A program made the position numbers and the translations under genes. A DNA stretch of 64,000 nt, taken from assembly GCF_022170785.1 (NCBI RefSeq), contig NZ_CP081870.1, forward strand, positions 3,088,001 to 3,152,000, written 5' to 3'. The notes below the pieces were generated by a model that did not search any database, was not told the DNA's origin, and worked only from the letters and a program-made list of their open reading frames with translations. Positions 27,346 through 37,171 of the stretch are shown here, piece by piece. This DNA comes from Rossellomorea marisflavi (GTDB lineage Bacteria > Bacillota > Bacilli > Bacillales > Bacillaceae_B). Position 1 is the stretch's first letter; each line of letters begins with the position of its first letter.

Positions 27346-27873
27346 TCAGGTATCACAGCGTCTATCTTGCTTGATTTGAGCATATTCCCATTGGCCGATC
27401 AGGAGGATAACCACATGGATGAACATCGCCTCCCTCGTCACCAGACCGTTTGTGAAAACCCCCACAGCCCCCTCTTGGTGCCGCACCCCTTCCCGTTTCG
27501 TATAAGCATCCATCAGAGGTCCAAGCTCCATGCCTCCGCGAAGGTCATCTGCCAGCTCATCAGGAAGGAGGATGCGCGCTCCGCCTGCAATGAATTCGCG
27601 GCCCTCGGCGTCTACCAATGCTCCCCAGTTACAGAGGAAAAGGCCTGAAGGCGTATCAACCACCCCTCCTTCGAGACCGATGCCCGCATGAAAGGTTCCA
27701 ATACTGTTCCTCGCCCGGTTCACCGCTCCCCTGATCGTCTCTTCATCCGAAAACGGTTGTGCACTGACCCCCGACTCCGCTTCAACCGGATGTATGACGG
27801 CTCCTGGACCGATTGCCTTCTGAATCGCCGACACTTTTGCCGGATTGGTCGTCCCCACTCCGAAATCCTTCAT
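27346..27873 (-). CDS. DUF84 / inosine-xanthosine triphosphatase family protein
   Basis: 175 residues of the YjjX/DUF84 family, Maf/HAM1-like fold. The start GVGTTNPAKVSAIQKAIG is the typical nucleotide-binding N-terminus. ETIRGAVNRARNSIG, GIGLEGGVVDT, and the C-terminal GAVGVFTNGLVTREAMF are conserved. E. coli YjjX hydrolyses ITP and XTP to clean the nucleotide pool; the same role is inferred here. AAAGGGGG precedes the ATG at 27873. It is codirectional with ytoP but follows a terminator. Confidence 0.88.
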   Translation of the reverse strand: MKDFGVGTTNPAKVSAIQKAIGPGAVIHPVEAESGVSAQPFSDEETIRGAVNRARNSIGTFHAGIGLEGGVVDTPSGLFLCNWGALVDAEGREFIAGGARILLPDELADDLRGGMELGPLMDAYTKREGVRHQEGAVGVFTNGLVTREAMFIHVVILLIGQWEYAQIKQDRRCDT

Positions 27874-27892
27874 TTCTTTACCCCCTTTTTCA

Positions 27893-27926
27893 TAAAAGAA
27901 GACCGCCTGGGTTACCGGGCGGTCTC
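27893..27926 (-). terminator. Terminator of ytoP
   Basis: AGACCGCC/GGCGGTCT stem with a TTCTTTTATG tail on the minus strand. Confidence 0.75.
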
Positions 27927-27930
27927 TCCA

Positions 27931-29004
27931 TCATCCGTTACTGCGGATGGTTTCCACTGTGGAACGGTCACACTGTTTCACTAGCTTTACGATCAATTCT
28001 TTCGCGGCGGCATAATCATCGATATGGATCATGGATGCATGGGTGTGGATGTAGCGAGAACAAATCCCTACGACCGCACTCGGCACGCCTTCATTGGACA
28101 TGTGGACACGGCCTGCATCCGTTCCTCCCTGGGAGACGAAGTATTGATAAGGGATGGAATTGGTTTCAGCCGTATCTAGGACGAATTCCCTCATGCCCCT
28201 GTGAGTGACCATGGAACGGTCGAGGATCCGGAGAAGGGCCCCTTTCCCGAGCTGTCCAAATTCATTTTTATCCCCTGACATATCATTGGCCGGGCTGGCA
28301 TCGAGGGCAAAGAATAGATCCGGATTGATCATGTTGGCCGCCGTCTGCGCCCCCCTCAATCCTACCTCCTCCTGAACGGTGGCACCAGAGTAAAGCGTGT
28401 TTGGAAGCTGTTCACCATGGAGTTCCTTCAGAAGCTCGATGGACAGTCCGCAACCGTAACGGTTATCCCATGCCTTCGCCAGGATCTTCTTCTCATTGGC
28501 CATCGGTGTGAACGGACAGATCGGTACGATCTGCTGGCCAGGTTTGATCCCGATCCGGAGGGCGTCCTCTTTGTCATCTGCACCGATATCAATGAGCATG
28601 TTCTTGATATCCATCGGCTTCGATCGCTGAGCCTCTCCCAGAAGGTGAGGTGGGATGCTTCCGATCACGCCGGTGATCGGTCCGTTGTCTGTGATGATCT
28701 GAACGCGCTGGGCGAGGAGCACCTGGCTCCACCAGCCTCCGAGGGTCTGAAAGCGCAGCATCCCGTTTTCCGTGATGGAGGTCACCATGAAGCCCACTTC
28801 ATCCATATGTCCGGCCACCATGACAACCGGAGCATCACTGTCCCCTTTCCTGACACCGAATACGCCTCCAAGGCGATCCTGTACAAGTTCATCCGAGTAG
28901 GCGGAGAGCTGTTCTTTCATGAAGGCCCTCACAGCATGTTCGTTACCCGGAGCACCAGGCAGTTCTGTCAATGTTTTGAATAATTCCAATGTACCCTGAT
29001 TCAT
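27931..29004 (-). CDS. ytoP: M42-family aminopeptidase YtoP
   Basis: 357 residues, M42 glutamyl/leucyl aminopeptidase family (dinuclear metal, TET-like assemblies). Metal and catalytic motifs are visible: [23 protein letters not shown], the catalytic pair [19 protein letters not shown] and the terminal His in [15 protein letters not shown]. It trims peptides in the cytoplasm. The ATG at 29004 follows GGGG with good spacing. It ends at a terminator shared with no other gene; DUF84 lies downstream. Placement matches B. subtilis ytoP next to ytzB. Confidence 0.94.
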   Translation of the reverse strand: MNQGTLELFKTLTELPGAPGNEHAVRAFMKEQLSAYSDELVQDRLGGVFGVRKGDSDAPVVMVAGHMDEVGFMVTSITENGMLRFQTLGGWWSQVLLAQRVQIITDNGPITGVIGSIPPHLLGEAQRSKPMDIKNMLIDIGADDKEDALRIGIKPGQQIVPICPFTPMANEKKILAKAWDNRYGCGLSIELLKELHGEQLPNTLYSGATVQEEVGLRGAQTAANMINPDLFFALDASPANDMSGDKNEFGQLGKGALLRILDRSMVTHRGMREFVLDTAETNSIPYQYFVSQGGTDAGRVHMSNEGVPSAVVGICSRYIHTHASMIHIDDYAAAKELIVKLVKQCDRSTVETIRSNG

Positions 29005-29197
29005 ATCATTTACCCCATTTCGTTTTCACATCTTTTTATGTATACGACCATTTTACAGAACTTTCGCACCTCTTACCACCGATTGGATTCAAATAAGATT
29101 CTCTTTTTTCCGTGTTCTTTGTTAGAATGGTCTTATCATGTAGAAAATATCGGGGAGGCATTCCATGTCTCAGCCGTGCTTTTGGAGGGAAGAATGG

Positions 29198-29509
29198 ATG
29201 AACTGGAAATCATTTGCATTAGGAGCGGCTGTCGGAGCTGTCGGGGGCATCGTCCTCAGCGGTGCCGCCAAGGATCATAAGACCGTTTCTCCGGAAAAAG
29301 TACTTAAAAGCGTGAAAGAACGCTTCAAAGAAGACGGGAAGATCGATGGCTCATGGATCAGCATGAAGCCCGAGTCCTTCAAGCAGCATACATTTGAAAC
29401 ACAGGTATTCAAAGGCGGCATTTCACGCAGGATCGACGGGGAACTCGAACAGTTCGAATTCATCGCTGATGTGAAGAGTGGCACCATCCTAGATGTTTAC
29501 CCCTTATAA
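29198..29509 (+). CDS. ytzB: PepSY-like small protein YtzB
   Basis: 103 residues. An N-terminal hydrophobic Gly/Ala segment (FALGAAVGAVGGIVLSGAA) serves as a membrane anchor. A small alpha/beta domain of the PepSY type follows, ending with FIADVKSGTILDVYPL. PepSY domains often inhibit proteases, but no target is known. I chose the ATG at 29198, eight bases after GGAGGG; an in-frame ATG at 29165 lies upstream of that ribosome site. It is divergent from ytoP and convergent with ytnP. Confidence 0.88.
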   Translation: MNWKSFALGAAVGAVGGIVLSGAAKDHKTVSPEKVLKSVKERFKEDGKIDGSWISMKPESFKQHTFETQVFKGGISRRIDGELEQFEFIADVKSGTILDVYPL

Positions 29510-29512
29510 TCA

Positions 29513-29549
29513 AAAAAAGATCCAAAGCCATCCGGCTTTGGATCTTTTC
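29513..29549. terminator. Bidirectional terminator between ytzB and ytnP
   Basis: AAAAGATCCAAAGCC/GGCTTTGGATCTTTT, perfect stem with a four-base loop. Confidence 0.88.
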
Positions 29550-29555
29550 CATTCA

Positions 29556-30398
29556 TCACCTAATGCGTTCAACCGAGTCCAACACTTTTCCCTCTTCATC
29601 CCATTTCAGGGCACGATATACGGCATCATGATAAAAGAGGAACCAGTATCCCCCTTCGATCGCCTGAGAGATCCACTTTTCCTTGGCTCCAATCGACGTC
29701 ATTGGATAGTCGTCGTACGCGAGCACCCATAATGGATTCTTATGGGCGTGCGTCGGCATGAGGTCGGCCATATGAATCAGCGTTTCTCCTCCTGTTTCCA
29801 ATAGGATGATGGAATGGCCGTCACTGTGCCCACCGGTATGGATCATCGTGATACCGGGCAGGACTTCTTTCTGCCCATCAAATGGCATCACCTGATGCTC
29901 AACGGCCTCCCAGTTTTCTTTCCAATATGTATTCTTTGAACGGATATTGGGGTTTCTCATCTCATCCCATTCCACCTGTGATGTATGGATGACGGCGTTC
30001 GGGAAGGCCGAGCGATAGTCTTCGCCCTCGCGTTTCGTCAACCCGCATGCATGATCAAAATGCATATGCGTCATCAGGATCACATCGATCTCTTCCGGCG
30101 ATACCCCAAGCGCCTGAAGGTCAGATTCAAGATCAGATTCTTCTTCCACCCCATAATTCCGCTTTTGTTTGTCTGTTAATTTTCCTCTTCCGATGCCCGA
30201 CTCGATCAATACGTTCTTGCCGTTCCAACGGAAAAAGATCGGATCTGTCCTCAGCTCGATCTGATTGCGCTCATTCACATCGTACTTCCTTGACCATAAT
30301 GGCTTTGGCACGACCCCGAACATGGCTCCCCCATCCATGAAGGTCACCCCGCCATTCAGCCAGTGAAACGTTGTATCACCAATCATCCGTTTTTCCAT
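29556..30398 (-). CDS. ytnP: Metallo-beta-lactamase-fold hydrolase / lactonase YtnP
   Basis: 280 residues. The metallo-beta-lactamase motif [10 protein letters not shown] (HxHxDH) is near residue 110, with further metal ligands in [10 protein letters not shown] and the Asp of [12 protein letters not shown]. subtilis YtnP hydrolyses homoserine-lactone-like signals and blocks Streptomyces development, so quorum quenching is the likely role, but the natural substrate is uncertain. The ATG at 30398 follows AGGAATGG. The gene is monocistronic and convergent with ytzB. Confidence 0.92.
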   Translation of the reverse strand: MEKRMIGDTTFHWLNGGVTFMDGGAMFGVVPKPLWSRKYDVNERNQIELRTDPIFFRWNGKNVLIESGIGRGKLTDKQKRNYGVEEESDLESDLQALGVSPEEIDVILMTHMHFDHACGLTKREGEDYRSAFPNAVIHTSQVEWDEMRNPNIRSKNTYWKENWEAVEHQVMPFDGQKEVLPGITMIHTGGHSDGHSIILLETGGETLIHMADLMPTHAHKNPLWVLAYDDYPMTSIGAKEKWISQAIEGGYWFLFYHDAVYRALKWDEEGKVLDSVERIR

Positions 30399-30513
30399 CT
30401 CTCCATTCCTCCCTTATTGTTCCCCATAAGTGTAGCATAAGTAGGCCGAGCGAATCCGGCAGACAGGAAAAAAAGACTGAAGAAGCCGGTAAACGGCAGC
30501 TACAGCCTTCTGA

Positions 30514-31158
30514 TCATGAGTGTTGGAATTGAGCTTCCACCCGGTAGATCCGGTCCCCTTTTGCAGAGAACTTTTCTTCGTATTCCGTCATGATATTACC
30601 TTCCATCCCGCTGTTATGGAGATCGAGGCTCAAGTAATTCAGTCGGAGTCCGTACCAGGAAAAGCTCTTCAGCGAGTACTCGAACAACCCTTGATTATCG
30701 GTCTTGAAATGAATTTCGCCGTTTTCCACCAGGATATCCTCATAAAGCTTGAGGAAATGTTCATACGTAAGTCGGCGCTTCTCGTGGCGGGCTTTCGGCC
30801 AAGGATCCGAGAAGTTCAGATACACCCGTCCTACCTCACCATCATCGAAGAATTCCTTCAGATCCCTTGCATCGACATTCAAGAGCTTCACATTGCTCAC
30901 GTTTTCCTCAAGGATCCGGTCGAGGGCTGTCACGAGGACACTCTCGTAGAGTTCGATCCCGATATAGTTGATCTCAGGGTTCTGTTTCCCCATACCGGTG
31001 ACGAATTGACCTTTGCCTGTTCCTACCTCTATATGGATGGGGTTGTCGTTCCCAAAGAACTCATTCCATTTCCCTTTCAGTTTATCGGGCTCCGCCACTA
31101 CTATGCCGGAATGTTCACTGAGCTTTTCAGCTGCCCATGGTTTGTAACGCACACGCAT
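30514..31158 (-). CDS. trmB: tRNA (guanine-N7-)-methyltransferase TrmB
   Basis: 214 residues. Class I SAM methyltransferase with motif [14 protein letters not shown] (residues 40-52), acidic SAM contact GIELYESV, and the TrmB-specific [18 protein letters not shown]. It methylates G46 in the variable loop of tRNA. I chose the ATG at 31158, which gives the MRVRYKPWA start behind GAGGTG; an in-frame ATG at 31179 lies upstream of the ribosome site. It matches B. subtilis ytmQ in position beside ytzH. Confidence 0.96.
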   Translation of the reverse strand: MRVRYKPWAAEKLSEHSGIVVAEPDKLKGKWNEFFGNDNPIHIEVGTGKGQFVTGMGKQNPEINYIGIELYESVLVTALDRILEENVSNVKLLNVDARDLKEFFDDGEVGRVYLNFSDPWPKARHEKRRLTYEHFLKLYEDILVENGEIHFKTDNQGLFEYSLKSFSWYGLRLNYLSLDLHNSGMEGNIMTEYEEKFSAKGDRIYRVEAQFQHS

Positions 31159-31295
31159 GTAGACACCTCTTTTTTCCATTTTTCACGCACCCGATTCTGC
31201 AAGCTTCCTGCTTGTCCACGGGCACGTCATTCGAACAAAAACATACCACGACCACAATGGTTGTGCAAGATGAAATCCATTGGAGCCGCGCATAA

Positions 31296-31332
31296 TAAAA
31301 AAAGGAATCCACACACTATCAGTGAATTCCTT
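31296..31332 (-). terminator. Minus-strand terminator upstream of ytzH (end of the ytmP transcript)
   Basis: AAGGAATTCAC/GTGGATTCCTT hairpin with a TTTTTTTATT tail on the minus strand. The only minus gene it can serve is ytmP, 320 bases away across ytzH. Confidence 0.7.
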
Positions 31333-31371
31333 CTCTATCTGAATTCAATCCCAAAAGAAAGGGTGGCTTTC

Positions 31372-31650
31372 ATGCCTCTCAACGCTCAAAATCAAATGCA
31401 ATTATTATCCGATATTCTGAGTAATCATCAAACGGACTGCTGTGGCTCCGTATCCGAATGCGAACAGCTCGAGAGACTGGTCAAGTCCCTCATGGTCAAT
31501 GCAGACATCCACGAGAACGTCAAACCCGTACTCGAAGAGATCTATCGGTACAGTCAAAGCGGCATCTCGTCTTCGGATCTATCCGATCACATCACCACTA
31601 ACAAAGATAACCTGTCCCAGTGGGTGTCGGACATGAACAACTATTCATGA
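31372..31650 (+). CDS. ytzH: YtzH-like protein
   Basis: 92 residues, soluble, helical, no enzyme motif. It matches the YtzH family (function unknown) by position between trmB and ytmP and by the pattern LSNHQTDCCGSVSECEQLERLVKSL. The start is the ATG at 31372, five bases after GGGTGG. The long upstream frame in the same phase runs antisense through trmB and is not coding. Its TGA directly abuts the ytmP stop codon on the opposite strand, so the two genes are convergent with no gap. Confidence 0.85.
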   Translation: MPLNAQNQMQLLSDILSNHQTDCCGSVSECEQLERLVKSLMVNADIHENVKPVLEEIYRYSQSGISSSDLSDHITTNKDNLSQWVSDMNNYS

Positions 31651-32424
31651 TCAGATGATTTTGTGCAGATACTCGATCCAGTGGTTCATTTCATGAAAAC
31701 GGCCTTTGGCTTTATGCCATTGCATGAAGAGGATCGTCTGTGCGACCACATACCATTTCATGCGAAGCTTCAGGCTATCCGTCAGTTCCGTTCCATATTG
31801 GAGGAGCCAGTCCTCCCATTGATCTTCAGGGATATACCAATAGAGGAGCAGGCCGACATCAAAGGCGGGATCTGCAATCATGGCGCCGTCCCAATCAATG
31901 AGATATAGCTGATTCTGTTCCGAAAGGAGCCAGTTATTATGATTGACGTCCCCGTGACAGACGACATATTCGCCTTGACGGACCTCATCTAGGCCATCTT
32001 GAAGGAAACGCATCGCTTTCTTGACATCGGGCAATGTTAGAAGGTCGAATTCAAGACTGGTCTCAAGTTCCGTCAACATATGATCAGGCTGAAAAGGCTC
32101 TGTGCCGAGGCGCTCAAGCATCGTCAAGAGAGGTTTCGATGTATGGATTTTTTTCAGCAGACGGGCAACCCTGTCTTCCTTCATTTCTGCGGGTTTCAGT
32201 TCTCTGCCATTCAACCAGTGCTGAGCCGTGATGACATCCCCGTTTTCCAGACGTTTTGTCCAGACAAGCTTCGGCGTGATGCCTTCTGCGGATAATACCG
32301 CCAAAAACGGCGATGAATTCCGCTTGAGGAATAGCCTCTGTTCCTGGTATTGGGCAAAGAAGGCTTCCCCCGTGGCACCGCCCGCAGGGACGATTTCCCA
32401 ATCTTGGTCAAATAAGTGTTCCAA
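31651..32424 (-). CDS. ytmP: Choline/aminoglycoside kinase-like phosphotransferase YtmP
   Basis: 257 residues, protein-kinase-like APH/choline-kinase fold. The catalytic loop is VVCHGDVNHNNWLL and the metal motif LYLIDWDGAMIADPAFD; the N-terminal lobe is short. The substrate is unknown and resistance is not implied. I favour the TTG at 32424, six bases after AGAAGGTG; a GTG at 32433 lies within that ribosome site. It is convergent with ytzH. A 320-base 3' tail antisense to ytzH is predicted because the first minus terminator lies at 31296-31332. Confidence 0.88.
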   Translation of the reverse strand: MEHLFDQDWEIVPAGGATGEAFFAQYQEQRLFLKRNSSPFLAVLSAEGITPKLVWTKRLENGDVITAQHWLNGRELKPAEMKEDRVARLLKKIHTSKPLLTMLERLGTEPFQPDHMLTELETSLEFDLLTLPDVKKAMRFLQDGLDEVRQGEYVVCHGDVNHNNWLLSEQNQLYLIDWDGAMIADPAFDVGLLLYWYIPEDQWEDWLLQYGTELTDSLKLRMKWYVVAQTILFMQWHKAKGRFHEMNHWIEYLHKII

Positions 32425-32485
32425 TATATTCACCTTCTATTGGTCCTTTGTCATGTTTATATGATTGTTCACATTTCATCTCAAA

Positions 32486-32531
32486 TAAAATAAAAAAGAT
32501 AGCTATTGGGCAATAAGATCAATAGCCATCT
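32486..32531 (-). terminator. Terminator of amyX
   Basis: AGATAGCTATTG/CAATAGCCATCT stem (one mismatch) with TTTTTTATTTTATT on the minus strand. Confidence 0.78.
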
Positions 32532-32556
32532 ATGTTCAATTTTATCGTCATATTCC

Positions 32557-34713
32557 TTATTCGTCAAGCGCACCTGAAATCGACAGCATCACGGCAAGGG
32601 AGACAGTCATTGGGGCGACCTCCAGATGATCTCCTTCAATCGTGTTTAGACCTTCAGCATCCGCACGGTCCCCTTCTGCCAGGCAGAGCCAATCCTCCCC
32701 ATCTCCAAGTGCAAATGCGGCCGGTTCTGTTCCACCATTGAAGGCAAGAATCATCTCACTCCAAGGTCCGTAGTCCCCGACTTCCCAGTAGCGGATGACC
32801 ACAGATTGGTTTTCAGCGGTGACGATGCTCACATGCTGCCTGATCAGTTGTGCTTCCTGAAACCTGAAGGCACCGTGGGCTTTCCGTATAGCGATCAATC
32901 CCCTTACATATGCAATGGATTTGTCATGGTCTTCCCTCCGCGTCCAGTCAAGCTGATTGATCCGAACCGGGGCATTGTAGCTGTTCTCATGCCCTCCCTT
33001 TGTACGATAAAACTCCTGACCGGCGTGAATGAACGGAATCCCCTGCGATAGGAGGACCATCGCGGTGCCAAGGGACTGCCGCTTGAACAGCTGTTCCTCG
33101 CTCTCATGCATGCAGGCCTTCATCTTATCCCAAAGGGTGTGATTATCATGGGATTCGATATAGTTGACGGATTGAATGGGCCCATCGAAGATCCCCTGGT
33201 CCCGGCTCTGGATGCCGACGCTTCCCGAAAGGACCTGGGCCACCTGTTTTTCAAGTCCGCTATGTCCAAGGATGAACCCTTTATCGTGAAGATTGAAGGT
33301 GCTCCCCTTGACGGTATCCCTGAACCAATCATTGAACTGTCCCACGTTCGGGAGCAACCGTGCATTGCGGAGATTCGCCTTTTCTTCCTGAGGGATAGGG
33401 GTATTCAGGTCCCACCCTTCCCCGATGACGATAAGACCCGATTCCCGCGCGATATCCGACACCTCATTCATCGTTGTCACGTCAAGGATCCCCATAAGAT
33501 CGAACCGAAAGCCATCGAACCCGTATTCCTTGATCCAGAAACGGATCGAGTCCTTGATAAACTTCCTCGCCATGAGCCGCTCCGAGGCAAAATCATTCCC
33601 TACGCCGGTCCCGTTGGAAGGCAACCCGTTTTCACCATGACGGAAAAAGTAACCAGGCACGATTTTTTCAAACGAGGACTCTTCCCTTATGAACACATGG
33701 TTGTAGACGACATCCATGATGACCCTGATCCCCTCATCATGAAGACTGTTCACCACGTCTTTCAATTCCTTTATCCGGACAAGGGGCTCTCCGGGATCCG
33801 AGCTGTAGCTGCCCTCCGGGACGTTGAAAAATAATGGGTTGTAACCCCAATTGTATTCTTCCTCGGATGGATCATCCGGCACGCCCCCGAAGTCATTGAC
33901 AGGCAGAAGCTCCACATGCGTGATCCCGAGCTCCTTGAGATAGTCGACTCCGCTTGAGTACCCAGCAGGCGTCTTGGTTCCACGCTCGGAAAAGGCACCA
34001 TAGCGCCCCCTTGCGTTCATGCCGCCTTCTTCCCCTGCGGAAAAGTCCCGTACATGGAGCTCATAAATGATGGCATCGACGGGGGATGAAACAGGCGGAA
34101 GGGATGTACAAGGTGGTCCGAGTCCGGTCGCGACCACACACCAGCGGCTGTTGAACGAAACCGCTACGGCATAGGGATCCAGGGCTTCCTTCCAGACGAG
34201 ATTGATGCAGGTGAGATAGGAATAACAAAACCCTTCCACGTCTTCATGGATGTCCAGGGTCCACACCCCTTTTTCTTCTCGCGTCATGTCGCGTTCCGTT
34301 TCCTCACCGTTTTCCGACATCAGTTTGAGTCTGACCGCCGACGAAGTAGGTGCCCACAGTTTAAACCGGAAGCATCCTTCCACTTTCCGTACGCCGAGGT
34401 CTTCGCCATCATAGTAGTAGCGCTCATCGAAGGCATCCGTCCTGATGACGGCCCCGACTTGGAGGTCGGTCTTGATCCCGTTCGCATCGACCACTTCGCA
34501 GGCCTCTTCAAGATCGAGCTCTTCCGGAAGTGAGGTCACGATTTTCCTTGCGTGCTCAAGCTGGATTTCTTCCTTTATCTCCAGCGGGATCGTTATGTCT
34601 CCCTTCACTATATGAAAATCCTCCTCACCCCCGACTCGATCATGGGGGATAATGATCGTGACGGTCGTGAATGTATCCATAAACGCTTCATAATGACGAC
34701 TGATATTGAACAC
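32557..34713 (-). CDS. amyX: Type I pullulanase AmyX
   Basis: 718 residues, GH13_14 pullulanase that cleaves alpha-1,6 branches in pullulan and limit dextrins. After an N-terminal region (1-110) and CBM48-like domain comes the catalytic barrel: YNWGYNPLFFNVPEGSY, MDVVYNHV, nucleophile in GFRFDLMG, acid/base in IGEGWDL and NYIESHDNHTLWDK. No signal peptide, so it acts inside the cell. The GTG at 34713 lies four bases after the ytlR stop and seven after GAAGAGGG; an ATG at 34731 would overlap ytlR and has no ribosome site. It ends the ytlP-ytlQ-ytlR-amyX run. Confidence 0.93.
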   Translation of the reverse strand: MFNISRHYEAFMDTFTTVTIIIPHDRVGGEEDFHIVKGDITIPLEIKEEIQLEHARKIVTSLPEELDLEEACEVVDANGIKTDLQVGAVIRTDAFDERYYYDGEDLGVRKVEGCFRFKLWAPTSSAVRLKLMSENGEETERDMTREEKGVWTLDIHEDVEGFCYSYLTCINLVWKEALDPYAVAVSFNSRWCVVATGLGPPCTSLPPVSSPVDAIIYELHVRDFSAGEEGGMNARGRYGAFSERGTKTPAGYSSGVDYLKELGITHVELLPVNDFGGVPDDPSEEEYNWGYNPLFFNVPEGSYSSDPGEPLVRIKELKDVVNSLHDEGIRVIMDVVYNHVFIREESSFEKIVPGYFFRHGENGLPSNGTGVGNDFASERLMARKFIKDSIRFWIKEYGFDGFRFDLMGILDVTTMNEVSDIARESGLIVIGEGWDLNTPIPQEEKANLRNARLLPNVGQFNDWFRDTVKGSTFNLHDKGFILGHSGLEKQVAQVLSGSVGIQSRDQGIFDGPIQSVNYIESHDNHTLWDKMKACMHESEEQLFKRQSLGTAMVLLSQGIPFIHAGQEFYRTKGGHENSYNAPVRINQLDWTRREDHDKSIAYVRGLIAIRKAHGAFRFQEAQLIRQHVSIVTAENQSVVIRYWEVGDYGPWSEMILAFNGGTEPAAFALGDGEDWLCLAEGDRADAEGLNTIEGDHLEVAPMTVSLAVMLSISGALDE

Positions 34714-34717
34714 CTGC

Positions 34718-35653
34718 TCACCCTCTTCCATTCATCATTTTCCAACTGGACGGGAGCACCCTGATGCCCATGCGTCCATTCACAGCAAGTGTCCCACACG
34801 ATTCTCCATCAGCATGGATTTCGGGATCCCCATCCGCCTGCACGACCATTTCCCGCGTGCGGAATGTATGAACTTCTTTAAACACCGTATGTTTTCCCAC
34901 AAATACAGAAAGAAAGACCGCAATGAGCTTAAGGCGGCCGAGTCCGGCCACGACGGTCACATCCAACATGCCGTCATCCGGATGGGCATCGGGGGCGATC
35001 TTCATGCCGCCTCCAAAATACGGATGGTTGGATACTGTCATGAACCAAACCTTGTCGTACATACTATCTTCTCCATCTCTCCGGACCTGCAGGGAGAAGG
35101 GCTGGAACGTAAGGGCTTCCCTCACCAGAATGATGGGATAGATGAGCTTCCCGAGGGAAACCCGGTTAAGCCGTTTCTTCCATGGGGAATGATTGGCACG
35201 GCCCGCTACCCGGGCATCGAATCCTATTCCTATATTATTCACAAAGTGCCCATTCGGCTCCGCAGGGAGTTGAAATACACCTGCATCCATCAAGGAGGCG
35301 TGACGCGATCCAGATTTTATCCGGCTTTCTGCCTCACGTGGCTTCCGCGGCCAATTGTATCCCCTTGCAAAATCATTCCCGCTTCCTGAAGGAATATACC
35401 CGATGATCACCTGAGGGAAACCAATCGACGCGCTGATGATGGATTTCATCGTTCCGTCACCTCCCACCCCTACAAGTAGCAAGGTCTCGTCGGGATACCT
35501 CTCCACTAGATCCCGGACCACCTGATTCACTTCAGACGGATGCCGGGTGACGAAGGACTCATGGATGATCCCTTGCTCCATGCGGAATCGTTCCCAGGCT
35601 TCTGTACTCCCTCGATTTTTGGCTGCGGGATTGACAAGGTAGAAGGTCTTCAC
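34718..35653 (-). CDS. ytlR: Diacylglycerol-kinase-like lipid kinase YtlR
   Basis: 311 residues, YegS/DgkB/BmrU lipid kinase family. Nucleotide-binding VGVGGDGTMKSI near residue 62 and IPSGSGNDFARG near residue 87 are both intact; the C-terminal beta-sandwich has ADGDPEIHADGE. It probably phosphorylates a lipid or lipid-like substrate at the membrane, which is not known. The GTG at 35653 overlaps the ytlQ stop as GTGA, and its own stop is four bases before amyX. Such coupling implies a single polycistronic message. Confidence 0.9.
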   Translation of the reverse strand: MKTFYLVNPAAKNRGSTEAWERFRMEQGIIHESFVTRHPSEVNQVVRDLVERYPDETLLLVGVGGDGTMKSIISASIGFPQVIIGYIPSGSGNDFARGYNWPRKPREAESRIKSGSRHASLMDAGVFQLPAEPNGHFVNNIGIGFDARVAGRANHSPWKKRLNRVSLGKLIYPIILVREALTFQPFSLQVRRDGEDSMYDKVWFMTVSNHPYFGGGMKIAPDAHPDDGMLDVTVVAGLGRLKLIAVFLSVFVGKHTVFKEVHTFRTREMVVQADGDPEIHADGESCGTLAVNGRMGIRVLPSSWKMMNGRG

Positions 35654-36603
35654 GGCTCTTCCCCGACGAATCGGTCTTCATCCATGCCGATCCGTTTGAA
35701 GGACGTGGTATGTCCATAGTCGAGAATGGCCTGGGCAGCCTTGAGCTGGACGCCCTTGATGGGGGACGATATGGATCGCAGGGATTCGAACCATCCTTCA
35801 TGCTTCCGTTTGTCCAAAAGATGGACATGGTGGGGAGCCTGGGGATAATCGATGTACCCGTTTCTGCAGATGACTCCTTTATGTATAGGGAGGTCCACAC
35901 CGGCAAAGCGCAGGATCTGATCAATGATCGTTTCCATTCGTTGCAGGGTGATCAGGGGATTCAGCACTCTCTCTTCTTCCCGTCCCCACTTCTTCAGCCA
36001 GAAATGATCCTTCCCTCCGATATACGCGGTGCCCTCCTCGAACTCCAGGAAGGTCAGGCACCAAACAGCCGTCGGGGTGACGAGGATCGTTTCAAATTCA
36101 ACAGGGGCTTTTTTGATCTTGAGAATCGGATGATAGAGCACCAAGATATTATCCGGGAACCGCTGAAGAAGATACTTCAACCGTTCATCATAATAATAGC
36201 TATTGTCCACATACGAACGTTGTGAAATGGTCGAACTCGCCCATTTCAGCTGAAAATCCATGATATTCTCGAGAAACACTTGCTTCAACTCATCCTCGGT
36301 TGAAGCCTCCACCCTTTCAGCATCGATGGCGAATTCCTCCTCATCATCACTTTCTGCATACATGGTCAAGTCCTCGATCTCTTCTTGATCGCCCCTTCTC
36401 TTAAAAAAGGAAAACAATCGATCTTTTACGGTTTCTTTCTCCTCCATCGCACTATGCGCTTCCTCATGGGTGTCGCCATTTTCCCAGTGATCCTTCATTT
36501 TTTCCCACTGCTGTTTTTTCAGCCGGACAAATTGGGTAGGATAGCGGTAAAGATCCATTTCATATCTGGAAATGTAGTCCTGCAGTTTAATGAGCTGTGC
36601 CAT
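35650..36603 (-). CDS. ytlQ: YtlQ, NERD-like domain protein
   Basis: 317 residues. The N-terminal half is highly charged and acidic (EESDDEEEFAIDAERVE). The second half resembles a nuclease-related (NERD-like) alpha/beta core (NILVLYHPILKIKKAPVEFETILVTPTAVWCLTFLEFEEG) and ends with GVQLKAAQAILDYGH. No membrane segment is seen. Nuclease activity is not shown. The ATG at 36603 follows AGGAG; its start region overlaps the end of ytlP by 17 bases. It lies in the ytlPQR-amyX operon as in B. subtilis. Confidence 0.82.
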   Translation of the reverse strand: MAQLIKLQDYISRYEMDLYRYPTQFVRLKKQQWEKMKDHWENGDTHEEAHSAMEEKETVKDRLFSFFKRRGDQEEIEDLTMYAESDDEEEFAIDAERVEASTEDELKQVFLENIMDFQLKWASSTISQRSYVDNSYYYDERLKYLLQRFPDNILVLYHPILKIKKAPVEFETILVTPTAVWCLTFLEFEEGTAYIGGKDHFWLKKWGREEERVLNPLITLQRMETIIDQILRFAGVDLPIHKGVICRNGYIDYPQAPHHVHLLDKRKHEGWFESLRSISSPIKGVQLKAAQAILDYGHTTSFKRIGMDEDRFVGEEP

Positions 36604-37171
36604 GAGGTTCTCCTCTTTCTTCCGATGTCAGCCCTTTCAATGGGAACGTCGCCACCGGCTCGTATTTTGGGATGTGTTCCAGTCGTGTCCGGTACAGGAC
36701 AACGTGTTCTACGGGGAATTCGATATGAAGTGGTTCGATTTCTGGAGAACGCTCATGGAACGCATACTCTCCCCCCCATTTGCGCGCCACGGTGATGTGG
36801 GGAGCAAACGGGCGTGGGTCCAACTCGAATCCTGCGTCCAGGCAGGCATCATAAACCGCCGCCCTCAGTCGATTGAGCTCATAAGAGGGTTCAACCCCCA
36901 TCCAGAAGATTCGCGGTGCTTCCTCTCGCCCGAAGAAGTTAAAGCCACTGAAGGTCAATGTGAAGGGGTCATGCTCCCTTGAAACTTCCCGCACCTTGGA
37001 CTTGGCGAGGTCCAGGGCGTCGGCTCCGGAACCCCCTAGGAACGCCAGTGTCAAATGAAAGTCCTGATGGTGGACCGGCTTTCTGAATGGAAACGCGTCT
37101 GCTTGATCCGCCAAACGGAGCTTTTCTTCTTCCGGGATGGGGAGGGCAAAGAAATAATGGGGCTGTCGCAT
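36587..37171 (-). CDS. thpR: RNA 2',3'-cyclic phosphodiesterase (ThpR/LigT family) YtlP
   Basis: 194 residues, 2H phosphoesterase fold. Both catalytic HxTx motifs are present: HLTLAFLG (near residue 41) and HITVARKW (near residue 126). The family hydrolyses 2',3'-cyclic phosphates and was first seen as a 2'-5' RNA ligase; the physiological RNA is unknown. I chose the ATG at 37171, behind AAAGGACGG; the frame extends upstream into hydrophobic non-homologous sequence. It is the promoter-proximal gene of the operon leading to amyX. Confidence 0.92.
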   Translation of the reverse strand: MRQPHYFFALPIPEEEKLRLADQADAFPFRKPVHHQDFHLTLAFLGGSGADALDLAKSKVREVSREHDPFTLTFSGFNFFGREEAPRIFWMGVEPSYELNRLRAAVYDACLDAGFELDPRPFAPHITVARKWGGEYAFHERSPEIEPLHIEFPVEHVVLYRTRLEHIPKYEPVATFPLKGLTSEERGEPHGTAH

